Below are positions 34,003 through 45,598 of a stretch of 64,000 bases of DNA, in pieces. The position numbers and the translations under genes were made by a program. Below the pieces are notes generated by a model. The model was not told where the DNA came from, made no database searches, and was given only the letters and a program-made list of their open reading frames with translations. Every line of letters starts with the position of its first letter. Positions within the stretch are counted from its first letter, which is position 1. This DNA comes from Bimastos eiseni (Eukaryota > Annelida > Clitellata > Crassiclitellata > Lumbricidae), in assembly GCA_959347315.1 (NCBI GenBank), contig OY365818.1:8357581-8421580 (forward strand), given 5' to 3'.

Positions 34003-34195
34003 AATTTGATACCGCCCTTCTTCCAACATCTTTTTGCTCAGAAGTGCATGCACACGCCTCGACGGCGCAAATGCAGTTGTAATGCAGAGCAATTGTGTAC
34101 GATAGACTCTCTCAAGGTCCTTACACAGTGACGACCCGGACGAGAGTCGAACCCGCTCACTCAGCGTCCACTGAGTGTTACGGGCCAATCGCCGA
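34003..34195 (-). mobile_element. tRNA-derived SINE, family A, A-box end truncated
   Basis: The same 3' end (AAGGGCGGTATCAAATTAC on the minus strand) and body as the copy at 32180-32394, and a B box GCGGGTTCGACTC. It stops at CGGCGATTGGCCCG, so the TTAGAGC part of the A box is missing. Confidence 0.78.
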
Positions 34196-34199
34196 TAAT

Positions 34200-35345
34200 A
34201 TCAACAAGTTAAATAGCATTGCCAATGGCAAGCTATTTTTGGGTGATTAACTTTGGGTTGACAATGCAAGAACCAGAAATTACACAGAAGACGAGATTTT
34301 AATTTTTTGTAAGGGTAATAACTGTTGGTCTCATAAATTGAGGAAGGTGTATTAATTAGAATAAGGTAGACTGGATTAGAATAGCATCGATCATGTAGGC
34401 CTACTAATTTTTTATGTATTGTTATTTAAAATAAATATAAAGCTTAATGAATAGTCAATAGACTACTTTTCTAATATTCATATAATTTCTAGGTGAATAA
34501 TTTGTACTCCGCCTATTTATATAAAGTTGATACAAAAGATTTTAGTTCTGCAGAAATGCAATTCTGCAGTCATGTTGATGTTGCACTGGTGTATTGGCAC
34601 CAAGGGTTGATATCTGACATATTGCGACTTGAAGACATTTTATTAAATTTCATGTTAGCTCAAATATAACATCAACTGTAGTTGACACGTGTATTTGTTG
34701 ACAATTTTAAACACAGGCATTCTTAAGTTTTTGTCTCTTTGTCTCAATTTCATATATTGATGCTTTACTTATTGCGTTACAAAGTGCTCACTTTGATTTC
34801 ATAACTCAGCTTAAAATCAAAACTTTCAGGTTCATTTCTAGCGTGTTTACTAAATACGTATGCGCCGATTTATTTTCAGTCTTGAGTAGGCTTATCAGTA
34901 CATAAATTTTCATCGAGGTCCATATATAAAACCTGTTCAATCTGATATATTGCGACACGAAGACATTTTTACACAGGGGAACCTGTCTCATAACTCGATA
35001 ATCCATGTAGGCATGCAAATATCTCAGTCTCTGTGTAATTCAGTGTATACGTTCTCGTTTCAACTTCACAAATTGCAATTTAGTATTTGTTGTTAGTTGC
35101 AATTTCCTCATGTTTGTAACGAAACTTGCGGATGTTAAATGAAGGCCTCATTTCAAAGGCGTGTTTGAGAGATCATATCATAAAAATATTCAGTTGCTAT
35201 TGCACGACTAAAATAAACTAAGAACACTAAATGTATTGAATTGACATGCTTTGGAAAGATCTCTTCGGTGACAATTATTATGCGTCTGCTTCATAATGAA
35301 AAGAGTTGTCACATCAGATAAGCTTTCTGATTATTTGTTTAAAAT
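34200..35345. other. AT-rich intergenic sequence, nothing recognised
   Basis: No exon or element identified. Confidence 0.5.
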
Positions 35346-35357
35346 ATCATGTAGCCC

Positions 35358-35725
35358 TATGTATGTATGTATGTATGCATGTATGCATGTATGCATGTAT
35401 GCATATATGCATGTGTGTATCAATGCATGCATGTGGGTATGTACGTATGGTGCATGAGTGTATTTATGCACGTATGTAGGTACATTTATGTATGTATGTG
35501 TGTACGTATGTACATCTTTACATGTATGTTTGTGAATACATGTACGCAAATTCGAAAAATACCCGTGCATGTATGCATGCAGCTGAGCAGTAATATATCA
35601 CTGTTAACATGCCTGATAGTGATTACTAAAGAGGGATATTTTTCTTCATTGGCATTTTTATTAGCCGATAAATCAATATATATGTATATATATATGTACA
35701 TATATATTTATTTATATATATAGAT
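35358..35725. repeat. ATGT/GCAT-rich tract and a TA tract
   Basis: TATGTATGCATG-type repeats at 35358-35560 and TATATG at 35678-35730. Confidence 0.88.
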
Positions 35726-36819
35726 ATATGTGACACTTAACTGCGAGACAATATCAGCATCACCTGGTTGTACCTATGTGAGATTGTGTAAGCTCCCCAC
35801 AACTGCTTACTGTCCTCGCTAATTGACCTATTTACGGGTTTTAATAAGTGGGTATTCTTCTTGTAAGCGATTAATACGGTACGGAGTCGGCTTCGGCGAA
35901 TCGATCTAACACTTGACTCGTTTTGGTGAGTTATTTTCAATGGATTACTTTTGATCACCTGATTGTTTATATAAAATATTTGATTCAACAGGAGATTTAA
36001 TTACGATGTTCAGACCGTATTCTGACATATTTACTTTCGTGTGCGACACATTCAACGAATCAGATCCTCCTTGAAGCGACCATCGATGCATGGACTCAGA
36101 ACCGGCATTGTGGGTCATGTATCACCCAAATGCCATCCTATTTTTCAGGCGTCATCCTTCTTCCCTTTTTTCGTTACCTAATTAATTACTTAGCTTTCCT
36201 TTACCGTTGTCTTTCTTCCTTACATTAAGGCGACGTCGCACATGTCTGTATAACTGTGACAGAAGCGCTTCCATTAAGAATTTTACCGTTTAATCGTTGA
36301 TGTCACCTGATGACCGATTTTGAAAACGAATTCGGAGGAATGTCACAGAGTGTTTCAACCAGTTCCCTCATAGAGCACGTGATAGACAAATGCGTTTGTG
36401 TCTAGTGCGCTGTCGTGAGACTGTAGGCATTTGAAATTTTACATCCATGCAGAAAAGGGTGAAGTTATGGACGTCCTTTGGCGGAACTGGCCTTTAATCG
36501 ACGTCTTCTCGTGTTTTTGCACTCTGTGGTGGATTTAATCTTCCTCTTTCTTTGGTTTCAGAAGTCTGTCCTGGGTCTTCGAGCTGTTTTCTGATTAACC
36601 CCTCACAGTCGATTCTTAAGTCTTACCGTTTGTTACTTTCTGCGCCTCCAATCTGAAGCAATATACACGAGTTTTACCGGCTATGAGTTAAGGTGATCCC
36701 TGGCCTTAATATCTCTTCCAAAGCAGACGACACCGTCTCGCAGACTGTTCCTGATTTTGATCCAATTGCGATTTGGCTGTGAATCTATATTTCACTGCCA
36801 CGACTGCTGATTTCCTCCT

Positions 36820-37125
36820 CTTTGCATTTTCCTCTTTTGTCCGGGACCTTGGAGTCACGTTGGACCAAGAGCTCGTCTTTGCTTCTCATATCCACCGTCT
36901 TTGCCGTGATTCATACTGCCAGTTGCTTCAGCTTCGAAATGTTTGCTGCTCGCTAACTTCAGACGCCAGCACTACCCTTTTTTACGCTTTCATCACAGCC
37001 CGACTGCCAGCGACTGGATTACTGTTGCTTACTCTATGCTGGTTTTCCAGCTGGGCGGTTGCGGTCCCTGGAGCGGGTCATGCGTTCCAAATAAATCTTT
37101 GTAATGAATGAATGAATGACCATGA
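36820..37125 (+). mobile_element. CR1/L2-like LINE reverse-transcriptase fragment with frameshift and tail
   Basis: The plus strand reads VRDLGVTLDQELVFASHI, CRDSYCQLLQLRNV and TTLFYAFITARL, then a frame change at about 37010, then LDYCCLLYAGFPAGRLRSLE. This is the RT motif series ...RDLGVxLD...TLxxAFxxSRLDYCNSLxxGLP... of CR1/L2-type elements. It ends abruptly in AAATAAATCTTTG and (AATG)n. Confidence 0.8.
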
Positions 37126-37129
37126 GTCT

Positions 37130-39230
37130 TTAATGGTGTAGTGTCAGGATATGAAAAAAATACCACGAAGAACTAATTTTTAACATTCGTTGTGTTGTGG
37201 TCGATCAAGTAGTGAACTGTTTAACGCTTTCGTGTAATTAACCAAAGGATCTCGGCACAACTAAATAACGATCCCATCGTATCCGATCACCTCACTGTTT
37301 GTTTCAGCAACATAACTATTGTTGGCCTATCCTGGGTTTAGACAACCTTGAAAGGGCGCTACATAATGTTGCTGCAATAATAATATCAGTAAGCGTCATA
37401 ATAATTACTCGGGGAAGCCCTCCATAATGTTTACTAGAAATCAGATGATGGAAATCAGATGAAATCAGATGGACAAAAGGCCGTGTGGTATAATTTCAGC
37501 GTGGGCAGTTTGGACACTCATGAAGTTCATCAAATTTTGAAGACTATTGAAGACAAGTGGCTCACAGCAATCCTCATGACGTAATCGTTCAGTCTCAACA
37601 GCAGTGTTTAGAGTAGAAGCAGAGGCGCACGTGCTGTGGTGCAACGACTTTAAACCTTGCTCGGTGGTACGCATCATTGAATGAAGTGAAATATCGTTTG
37701 CACCCTGCGCAGCGTTTCCACTAAGGCAAAGACACAAACGCGGTTATCTGCTGAGCGCCTTTCTGTAAGATAAATGGGAAACGATTATTCATTTTAACGA
37801 CGACTGCCTCAAGCAGGTGAACGTACTTTATTTACCATTGGTAGACAGAGCACAGTCTGGCATGCTGAGCAGTGTCTTTTGCTGAAATGAGTAACACATT
37901 ATGACCCAGATAAACTGTGCTCTCAACTTGGGTGTATTAGCATTGCTTAGCATATTCAATGCCTCAAGTGACGTAAGGTGGAAACGTAACACGGCTCAGC
38001 GAATTCTTGCAGGACGTCACTTGTCATGACTGCACGAAATTGCGGACAGTCGTCGCTCATCAACGCAACTTGGCCCAGAGACTGTGAACATCAGTGTCAT
38101 CTTTCAGCTGTCGTCGGGAATCCGTTGGTTGGTTCTACGCTTGTGCGTGTGCCAATCACTGGGAACTCTTTTCAGCTTACTGTGCTCACTGGGACCTCTA
38201 ATCACCTCACTTGTCTTCAATAGTTTTGCTAATTGACATGTATTTTATTTGATTACGTGACGTCTAGCATCATATAGACCTATAGGCCAGCGCAGAGAGC
38301 GCCTCTGGGTAGATATATTGACGCTATATAAATGCATCTAAAATAGACATAAAGGTCAATACACAAATGTCCTCGAATGATTAACCATTTATATATTGAA
38401 TAGCGATAATTTGTTTCATCATTCGCATTTTCCCCGAGCTACCGATAAGGCCTCCACGTCGTAAAACTAGCCAAAGAAAGCCATCAATCAATGTATCTTT
38501 ATTCATGATGATACAATAACAGTGTCATGCATCGAGTAAGTGGTGGGTGACAAAAGGGATCAAAGATTCCGCCAGCTGTGGACTCCTGCTACTTAAATAA
38601 ATAGGTACAAAAACTTTTAACGCGATTTGCGAGACCTGTAGAAAACTAGAAAATCGCACACGCTCCAGATATGGAGACGTTAAGGCGCCTTCAGATTGTA
38701 AAATGTATCCACACCGGATGAATTATACAATTTTAAATCGAAATGAACCAGTTATTGGGTGCAAATACTTATCTCTTATTGCTTTCACAAGAAAGGCGAT
38801 ATCAAATTTCAGGATAAATAAAAACATAAATGATATCGAGTGAGGAGCGATCAACAAGCAGCCATACCAACATATTCCGATGGAAACAAGTGCATGTATG
38901 AAATTATAGCGTGAACAGCTGGCGACTGCTAATAGGCTACAGCATTGGTTAAACGCGAGACAGAGGGATATTCTGCGCAAAAAGGATGTTAGAAAATAAC
39001 CAATTAATTAATTTTACGTATTATAAATCGAGACGATTCGATAGAGTAGTTGGGAGCTAGACAGGTAATCACAAAAATGTATTTCTAAATAAGTGACAGC
39101 TAATCCCTCGAACGCGTATTGACAGCCATTATTTTCGTGATGAAGAAAGAGAGTTATTGAGTTTATGGCGTACACAGGTTGCAAATACGCCTTCATCGGA
39201 TGAATTTTATATATTTTCACTTATTCGTTC
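37130..39230. other. Intergenic sequence, no supported gene
   Basis: GGGCGCTACATAATG (about 37350) and GACGCTATATAAATGC (about 38322) are retroelement tails without clear bodies. Open frames at 37465-37737 (minus) and 38026-38223 (plus) have no recognisable domain or splice support. Confidence 0.45.
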
Positions 39231-39234
39231 ATTT

Positions 39235-39385
39235 ATTTTATCATTTATATAGCACCCCTCAAGAAGTCTATTCGTTGACGATAGCAACCTGTGAAACCAA
39301 GGCGCATTACTACGTGGCATTAAGCGCATCTCTAATGGAGGGAATGTGTTCCAGGTGGAAGGTCCAACAGGTGATAAGTAATTTA
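39235..39385 (-). mobile_element. LINE 3' terminal fragment, minus strand
   Basis: The minus strand reads VGPSTWNTFPPLEMRLMP and HRLLSSTNRLLEGCYI, resembling the last residues of a CR1/L2-type RT. GGTGCTATATAAATG and an AAATAAATG tail follow. Confidence 0.6.
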
Positions 39386-39389
39386 ACAT

Positions 39390-39806
39390 CGGAATGAATC
39401 AATATGTTTGACAACAGATCACCAGGCAACCACAACAAATGGTTATGAAGAAATGCGCATGCAACGACGCACAGAAAATAACAACTCGTGTTCGTACCGA
39501 CTGTGTCCGCACCTGCGTAAGTAATTCGTAATTGTGATTGCATATTTTTTTTATAGCGAGCACCTGTTTGAGAAAACTCGTAGAGGCGCTCCCAACCGGA
39601 TAATATCATAGGACCGCGATCGCATGAAATGGAATGAGATTTGACGCGAGCCTTCGCTAACGTCGCTGCCTTGTTAAATATCTATCAGGATTATTATTAT
39701 GATCTAGGAATAATTGCCGACCACACAAAAGAAATTAGAACGATAGGGGCCTAGTCGTTTTCGAAACTGGTCTGTTTTTCTATATGCCATGAGACGTCGA
39801 CTTGCA

Positions 39807-39853
<47 letters not shown>

Positions 39854-41395
39854 TGTTTCTTAGCATGACAGGTACGTTCCCGTTTCTATATTCAGCCGTA
39901 TGGGAGAGGCCTACACAAGCCTCAAGAAGAGGCAGCGCGATTTAGCCGTTGCGTGGAGGCCTATGCCACACAAGCACGTCGCCTGTGCGCTGGTAATAAC
40001 AGATCTAGGCTCTCCAGGCCCAACGGACTAACTCAGTTACATGCATTATGGGCTACAAGGTTCTGCCTACAGATTCTGTATCCCAATCATAGAACATCTT
40101 TGAGGATCGGCGATTGCTATTCTAATATTCACCTTGTCACCTAGTGGGGGGTCAGTTCGTGGAACTCTAGCGAACGAATCTAATATTACCTTGTTTATTT
40201 ATAAACTCGTTGTTGTAAGGATAAAAAAAAATAAAGCTGTATTTAGGCCTACTGTGTTTACCTTGGCGGTCGCCATAATTGTTTGCTCAAATCCATGTTT
40301 CTCATCGATAGCATATTGACGTTGTTGCCATCTGTTGCTAGACGAAGGATCTATTCACGGCAGCGGAATAATCTGCGGCTTTATGCTACTGTGAAGACAT
40401 TAGAATGTGCATGATGTGTGGCTACGAACGTTCTGTTGTTAGTCGTGTCTTTTTCGCCGTTAATGTCGTTGTCCGTTCCAGATGAATGGCTATGTGATTG
40501 AGAAAGTTGTCCTGGAATTACTGTGCGTGGCTGAAACGTAATTGTTGACAATCATCAGTTAGGGATGTTTCCAGTCCTTGTCTTTCAATCGGATCAGCAG
40601 ATGCTGGGCCACGTCATCTCCCATTTGAGTAGGCGGTTATGGTCTCCTGCGTGCAGTCACGAACTGTGCTCGTAAGAGACAGTCGATAGGCGGGCCTCGG
40701 CAGGTCATGTTAAAATGCCTCGATATCTAAGAATTTACTCAGTGTTTCTTGCCGTATTCTAGGACTTTGAATCTGGTACGTTTGATTATCGTTAACCTTA
40801 ATGGATAATATTCACTGCTGGTTAGTATTCAATGTTTCATACGCGTGTAGGTTTTCGCGTCTGGTGTTCCGTTTTAGCCTGAATGCAGATTTATTGCTAC
40901 CGAGTGCTGACAAAATCTGCGTAGTGAGTACATGCAAGAGTATTCGCAGCCATGTTGGGACTCAGGGCAGCATGTGTCCGCGATAGACGCACGACAGCCA
41001 AGACTAACTACATAGGACTCACTAACTAACGGTACAATGATCTGAATAAGTTTCTTCAGTAGGAAAAGTGTGATGTATGCATTGTCCCTTGCCCTTTCTC
41101 CCTCTGTGTGTGTGTCTCTCTCACTCTGCCTCTTGCCTTCGTCCACACTTGCCTCCCTGCTTGCCTGCATGCATGCATGCATGAATTCCCACATCACTCC
41201 CATTCTCAATTTCTCCCTTCACACGCTACTTGTGGCTTCGGTGGTGCGTTTCCTTCTATCCTCAGTATATACGATTAATTACATGTATCCAATTCTTGCA
41301 ACTAATTAGCCCATTAATGCATGAATTTTTCTATGGTGCTATTTATTATCATATGTCTTCAGACTAAAAAATACGAAATCATGTGCTAAAAAAAT
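39390..41395. other. Intergenic sequence upstream of NYN-CCCH paralogue B
   Basis: A (TA)n tract lies at 39811-39844; the rest is unrecognised. An AATAAA near 40228 on the plus strand has no associated coding sequence that I can see. Confidence 0.45.
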
Positions 41396-41426
41396 AATTT
41401 CGTGAACAAAAATGAAAAATAAAAGT

Positions 41427-41536
41427 GTCCTTAGGAGGACGCTATGCGCTACAGGGCACAGGAAATTCCATTCTGATATTGTGAAAAGTGTGGTGTCCTT
41501 AAAAAGGACGCTATGCATTAATGCGTTAGGAATTAG
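41427..41536 (+). repeat. Direct repeat immediately upstream of NYN-CCCH paralogue B
   Basis: GTGTCCTTAGGAGGACGCTATGCG...AGGAAATT is repeated about 75 bp later as GTGTCCTTAAAAAGGACGCTATGC...AGGAATTA. Both copies contain an AGGAC-type inverted pair (GTCCTT/AAGGAC). They lie 40-150 bp before the start codon, in the promoter, 5' UTR or a 5' UTR intron. Confidence 0.75.
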
Positions 41537-41574
41537 TTATATGTATTTTCTATTTCAGAGAATCATCGTAAACG

Positions 41575-42951
41575 ATGTCGAAATCTGACGAGAAGGTCTG
41601 CATCTTCATTGACGATTCGAATCTCTTCATTGAAGGAATGAAATTCATGGCCAGACAGAACCACCTCATCGTCAAACAGGACGGTCGCTTTCGCATCGAA
41701 TTCAGCGAACTGATCAAAGTCCTTGCGAGGAATCGAACCATTCTCTGCAAGAACCTCTATGGCTCTGCATCTCAGAGTAAATATTCAGTTTGGAAGGCAA
41801 TGCAGGAGGAAGGAATTCAAACGCGTGTCTTCGACCGGTGTCACAAGGGTCGGGAAAAGGAAGTCGATTCTACTCTATCGGCTGATGTGGTGGACAAAGC
41901 CGCCTGTCTTCGGTTCGAATCGCCCCATCTTAGACGAGGCTCTGTAACTTTCATCATCGTGAGCGGGGATAGGGACTACCTGCAGGCACTTCGCAAGGTA
42001 CACAAGCATGGATGGAAGATGGAGGTGGTCGGCTGGAAGACGTCGATCTCAGAACGAATGAGGGCCTTCTTAGACGAGAACCAGGACACGGGAGCCAGAC
42101 TGATAACGTTGGATCAACTGATCGGTATAAATTCGTCGTTCTACTTCACAGAGTCGCGCTGGTCGTCCGAAACGGAAGGCAATCGTCCCTGCTACACATT
42201 CAAGTACAACGAACCTCAGAAGGAGGAGGATGCCAAACGGCTTTCCATAGGTGTGGTTATTCTAACCAAACGACCATGTCAGTACCTCCGTCCGGACGAC
42301 GATCCGAGAAAGATCAAGATCGTTATGCTTGTCGAGTACAAGAATCAGTTCCAAGTGGAGACGGATAAGAGGAACATGATCCAGGCGTTTCAACACGGAA
42401 GCTGCTACTGTGTTTCGTTTACAGACAGAAATGATACGGACAATAGTACGGTACAAGATCATGACGATGACGACGATGATGAAGGAAGCGTAGAGGAGAG
42501 GTGTGCCTACAAGTTCAGTTGTCGTTCGGGAATGAATTGTGGTCGTCGTCACACAAGCGCCGAGAATGAACACTTCCAGTTAAACAGTCGTCACTTGGGA
42601 GCAAAGTATAAGTCGAGGATGTGTCGAGATGTTCCGGGAAGACGGTGCGCCCATATGAAGAATCCAAGGAGATGTCCGTGGGCGCATGGCCTGACCGATG
42701 CCCGCTGCTACTTCTGCGACGTCGGAGGGCTCGTTGGAGAACATTGGATGAACAACTGTCCCAAGAAGAAGCACCAACATCAACTCAAACAGCAGATAAA
42801 CTTCACGGAACTGATGCAGAGACTGACGACCAGTAGAGTGTCCTTGAATCATATCGACGAGTCAGATTCAGATTCGGTCGAATTATACGATGATTCGGAA
42901 TGTGATTACGGGATGATACATGACGAATCGGAATACGATTCCGAGTTATAA
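41575..42951 (+). CDS. NYN-domain RNase-like protein with two CCCH zinc fingers and a CCHC-like knuckle (paralogue B, uninterrupted CDS)
   Basis: 458 residues in one open frame from ATG (AACGATGTC) to TAA. NYN motifs: CIFIDDSNLF (Asp13), KEVDSTLSADV (Asp98, Asp104) and IIVSGDRDYL (Asp132, Asp134). An Asp-rich linker (about 293-303) precedes ZF1 C310-x5-C316-x5-C322-x3-H326, ZF2 C350-x7-C358-x8-C367-x3-H371 and a knuckle C378-x2-C381-x8-H390-x4-C395. These spacings are identical to paralogue A. A C-terminal extension absent from A adds a Gln/Leu segment and an acidic Ser/Asp tail (428-458). A TATTTCAG acceptor-like site lies 16 bases before the ATG, so a 5' UTR intron is possible. All predicted metal-binding acidic residues are present, so it is probably active. 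Its intronless coding region beside the intron-containing paralogue suggests retroposition or intron loss. Confidence 0.88.
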   Translation: MSKSDEKVCIFIDDSNLFIEGMKFMARQNHLIVKQDGRFRIEFSELIKVLARNRTILCKNLYGSASQSKYSVWKAMQEEGIQTRVFDRCHKGREKEVDSTLSADVVDKAACLRFESPHLRRGSVTFIIVSGDRDYLQALRKVHKHGWKMEVVGWKTSISERMRAFLDENQDTGARLITLDQLIGINSSFYFTESRWSSETEGNRPCYTFKYNEPQKEEDAKRLSIGVVILTKRPCQYLRPDDDPRKIKIVMLVEYKNQFQVETDKRNMIQAFQHGSCYCVSFTDRNDTDNSTVQDHDDDDDDEGSVEERCAYKFSCRSGMNCGRRHTSAENEHFQLNSRHLGAKYKSRMCRDVPGRRCAHMKNPRRCPWAHGLTDARCYFCDVGGLVGEHWMNNCPKKKHQHQLKQQINFTELMQRLTTSRVSLNHIDESDSDSVELYDDSECDYGMIHDESEYDSEL

Positions 42952-42959
42952 AGGCTAAG

Positions 42960-43566
42960 CAGTAGGAGTGGTTTATATTATGCGTCACCGCGTGACATCT
43001 AAGGTATCATCCACCTCCTTTATCCAAGCTTGGTTCTGGCACTGTCAAAGTGCAGACAGCGTAGGAGTTCTCGCAATTATAAACGACGGATTATAACTCT
43101 TTTAACTAACTCAACGTTTTTCTCGTACTGGTCTCCAATGTCAGCGTAAGGGATATTCGTTGACTTGGCGTATTGGCGATCATCATACTTTTTGCTTTCT
43201 AATCTTTTATGGAGTCTTCCAGGGGCTCCTCAAAAGAGGAAAATCGAACAAAGGATCTATAAAAATATTCGTAACTACAGTCTGTGTAACCTATTCAAGC
43301 GTTGTTGTCCTTTCTCAGTCAACTTGACAAGAGCTGCTGCTGTAATTTAGACGATTGCCTCCAACTGTAGATTGAGCTTTCTTGACTGGAGATATTCTCC
43401 ATTTGGGTGACAACAGCAACGTTGTTCCACTTTCGAAGGCGTTACTACTGTGCGACTTAACGTTGTATGGTATTTGCGTTTAACTGCTGATTTATGCCTA
43501 TAAAACGTGACAATAGCTGCAAGAGTTTGTTATAAATGCACCAGATCTTTAACATTGATCTCTTAT
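42960..43566. other. 3' flank of NYN-CCCH paralogue B
   Basis: No AATAAA or ATTAAA close to the stop codon, and no other gene recognised. The nearest plus-strand AATAAA lies beyond the hAT-like insertion, near 43920. Confidence 0.45.
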
Positions 43567-43837
43567 AGGCCTACCAGGGTGTAACAAGCGGGTGGGTCAG
43601 AAGGGGGGGGGGCAAAGCCCCCAGTTTTAGTGCTCAGTGCCCCCATGTGCCCCCAAATCGGTTCTTTTTTTATGTTTCTCCAATGGCTTTTTAAGATAAC
43701 TTTTGTTAGGATAATTTGTGCCCCCCTATTTTTCAAATATCGGGGGGGGGGGGAAAAAATTAAAAAAATTGGGGGGGAAATATTTTTTAAATTATGCCGC
43801 CCCCCTACTTTTCACTTGTTACACCTCTGAGGCCTAC
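43567..43837. mobile_element. hAT-like MITE with perfect 8-bp target duplication
   Basis: The element is 43575-43829 (255 bp). Left end CAGGGTGTAACAAG; right end CTTGTTACACCTCTG, whose complement is CAGAGGTGTAACAAG. The direct repeats AGGCCTAC at 43567-43574 and 43830-43837 are identical. Short terminal inverted repeats starting CAG with an 8-bp duplication are diagnostic of the hAT superfamily. The interior is G/C-homopolymer rich and noncoding. Confidence 0.88.
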
Positions 43838-44139
43838 AGTATGTTTTAAAAGTAGTTTTCGATAAACTACTGCCAACACAAGGACTTTCGCAACGAGACA
43901 AAGAAGTCTTATTTTGAATAATAAAATGAACGAATTAATTAAACAATTGTGGCGTTTACCAGAAAATCAGCAGCGCAGATTTTTGACATAACATAACAAA
44001 AGTCATAAATCTACAAAACGATTTTCAAGGGCCTCTCTGTAAATCTACTACAGATTGAAACTACTTTTTATTAACAAACACAGGATGTCTAACTAGAACA
44101 ATTCTGCGGCTCAGCTGCAGCAAATAACTGATTATCTTG

Positions 44140-44530
<391 letters not shown>

Positions 44531-44650
44531 ACGAGCGATTACAAGAGAGATAATCGTGATCATGATGGTGTTCGCAATAGCAACAGATGATAAAAATAAA
44601 TAAGGATCAGCCTACAACTATGAATTTTGTGAAGTTATAGCAGTGTCTTA

Positions 44651-45150
44651 AGGGGCCGTCCACATATAACGTACGCTGCAAGGAGATGGGGGGGTTCAAA
44701 TTTCAGTGATTCTGCGTACTAGTGCGTACGTTGTGGGGAGGGAGTCCCGAAAATATGTACGCACGCAAATATAATTGTCTAATTATGACGTCCACAATAC
44801 AGAATATGAAAATCAGAACTGTAAACCTAATCACAGACTATATTCCTACTTAATCAATTTTATGTAGCATTATAACTGTTTCAAATTCATATGTTGTTAC
44901 TGTTTTATTTTTTCATTACGGTTAAAAATTTAAGCTGTTAAGTATGATGCTTAACAAAAATAGGTACCCTGTGGTAAAAGCAATGTCCTCTAGATGTTTT
45001 TAGCTATTTAATCTTTGCAATAGGAGGGGGTAGGGCTCAAATGTACGTACGCACGGGGGTCCACGAAATGTACGCGGTGCAACAGAGGGGAGGAGTCAGA
45101 GGGGGTCTGAAAATCAGATTTTTGGCGCCCGTAATATATGGATGGGCCCT
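44651..45150. mobile_element. Inverted-repeat DNA element (GGGGCCGTCCA ends)
   Basis: Left end AGGGGCCGTCCACATATAAC; right end TAATATATGGATGGGCCCT, its imperfect complement. Subterminal blocks are also mirrored: GTGCGTACG and TATGTACGCACGC on the left, ATGTACGTACGCACG and ATGTACGCGGTGC on the right. About 500 bp, noncoding. The flanks (CTTA and ATTA) leave the target duplication unresolved. Superfamily not assigned. Confidence 0.65.
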
Positions 45151-45174
45151 ATTAGCTGCAACTGATTAATGATT

Positions 45175-45595
45175 ATGGACAGTAACAACAATGGAAATGA
45201 GATGATATCGACGATGATGACGATGATGACGTTGATGACGTTGATGATGATGATGATGACGTGGATGACGATGATGATGATGATGATGATGATGACGCTG
45301 ATGTTGGCGTTGATGATCGTATTGATGAAAACGCCAATGATTATGATAGCGACGAAGGTGATAATGACGATGATTATGATGATACTGATGACGACGCTGA
45401 TGTTGACGTTGATGACGATCATGATGACGACGACGACTATAATGCGATGAAGATGATGACGATGATGATGACGATGCTGGTTATGACCCAGATGTTGAAT
45501 ATGATAACGACAACGCTGATAACGCAATGGCGATAACGACGATTATGATGACGACGACTATTATGACGACGATGATGATGGCGCCTGCGCAGTGG
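45175..45595. repeat. GATGAC/GATGAT tract abutting the nAChR stop codon
   Basis: About 420 bp of imperfect GAT-type trinucleotides ending within 5-10 bp of the minus-strand stop codon, so the receptor's 3' UTR must consist largely of this repeat. Confidence 0.95.
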
Positions 45596-45598
45596 TTG

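Noticed and set aside
36773..37111. 112-residue open frame as a possible host gene
   Set aside because: It matches reverse-transcriptase C-terminal motifs, is frameshifted near 37010 and ends in a retroelement tail.
37465..37737. 90-residue minus-strand open frame
   Set aside because: No recognisable domain, no splice sites in a consistent frame, no neighbouring exons.
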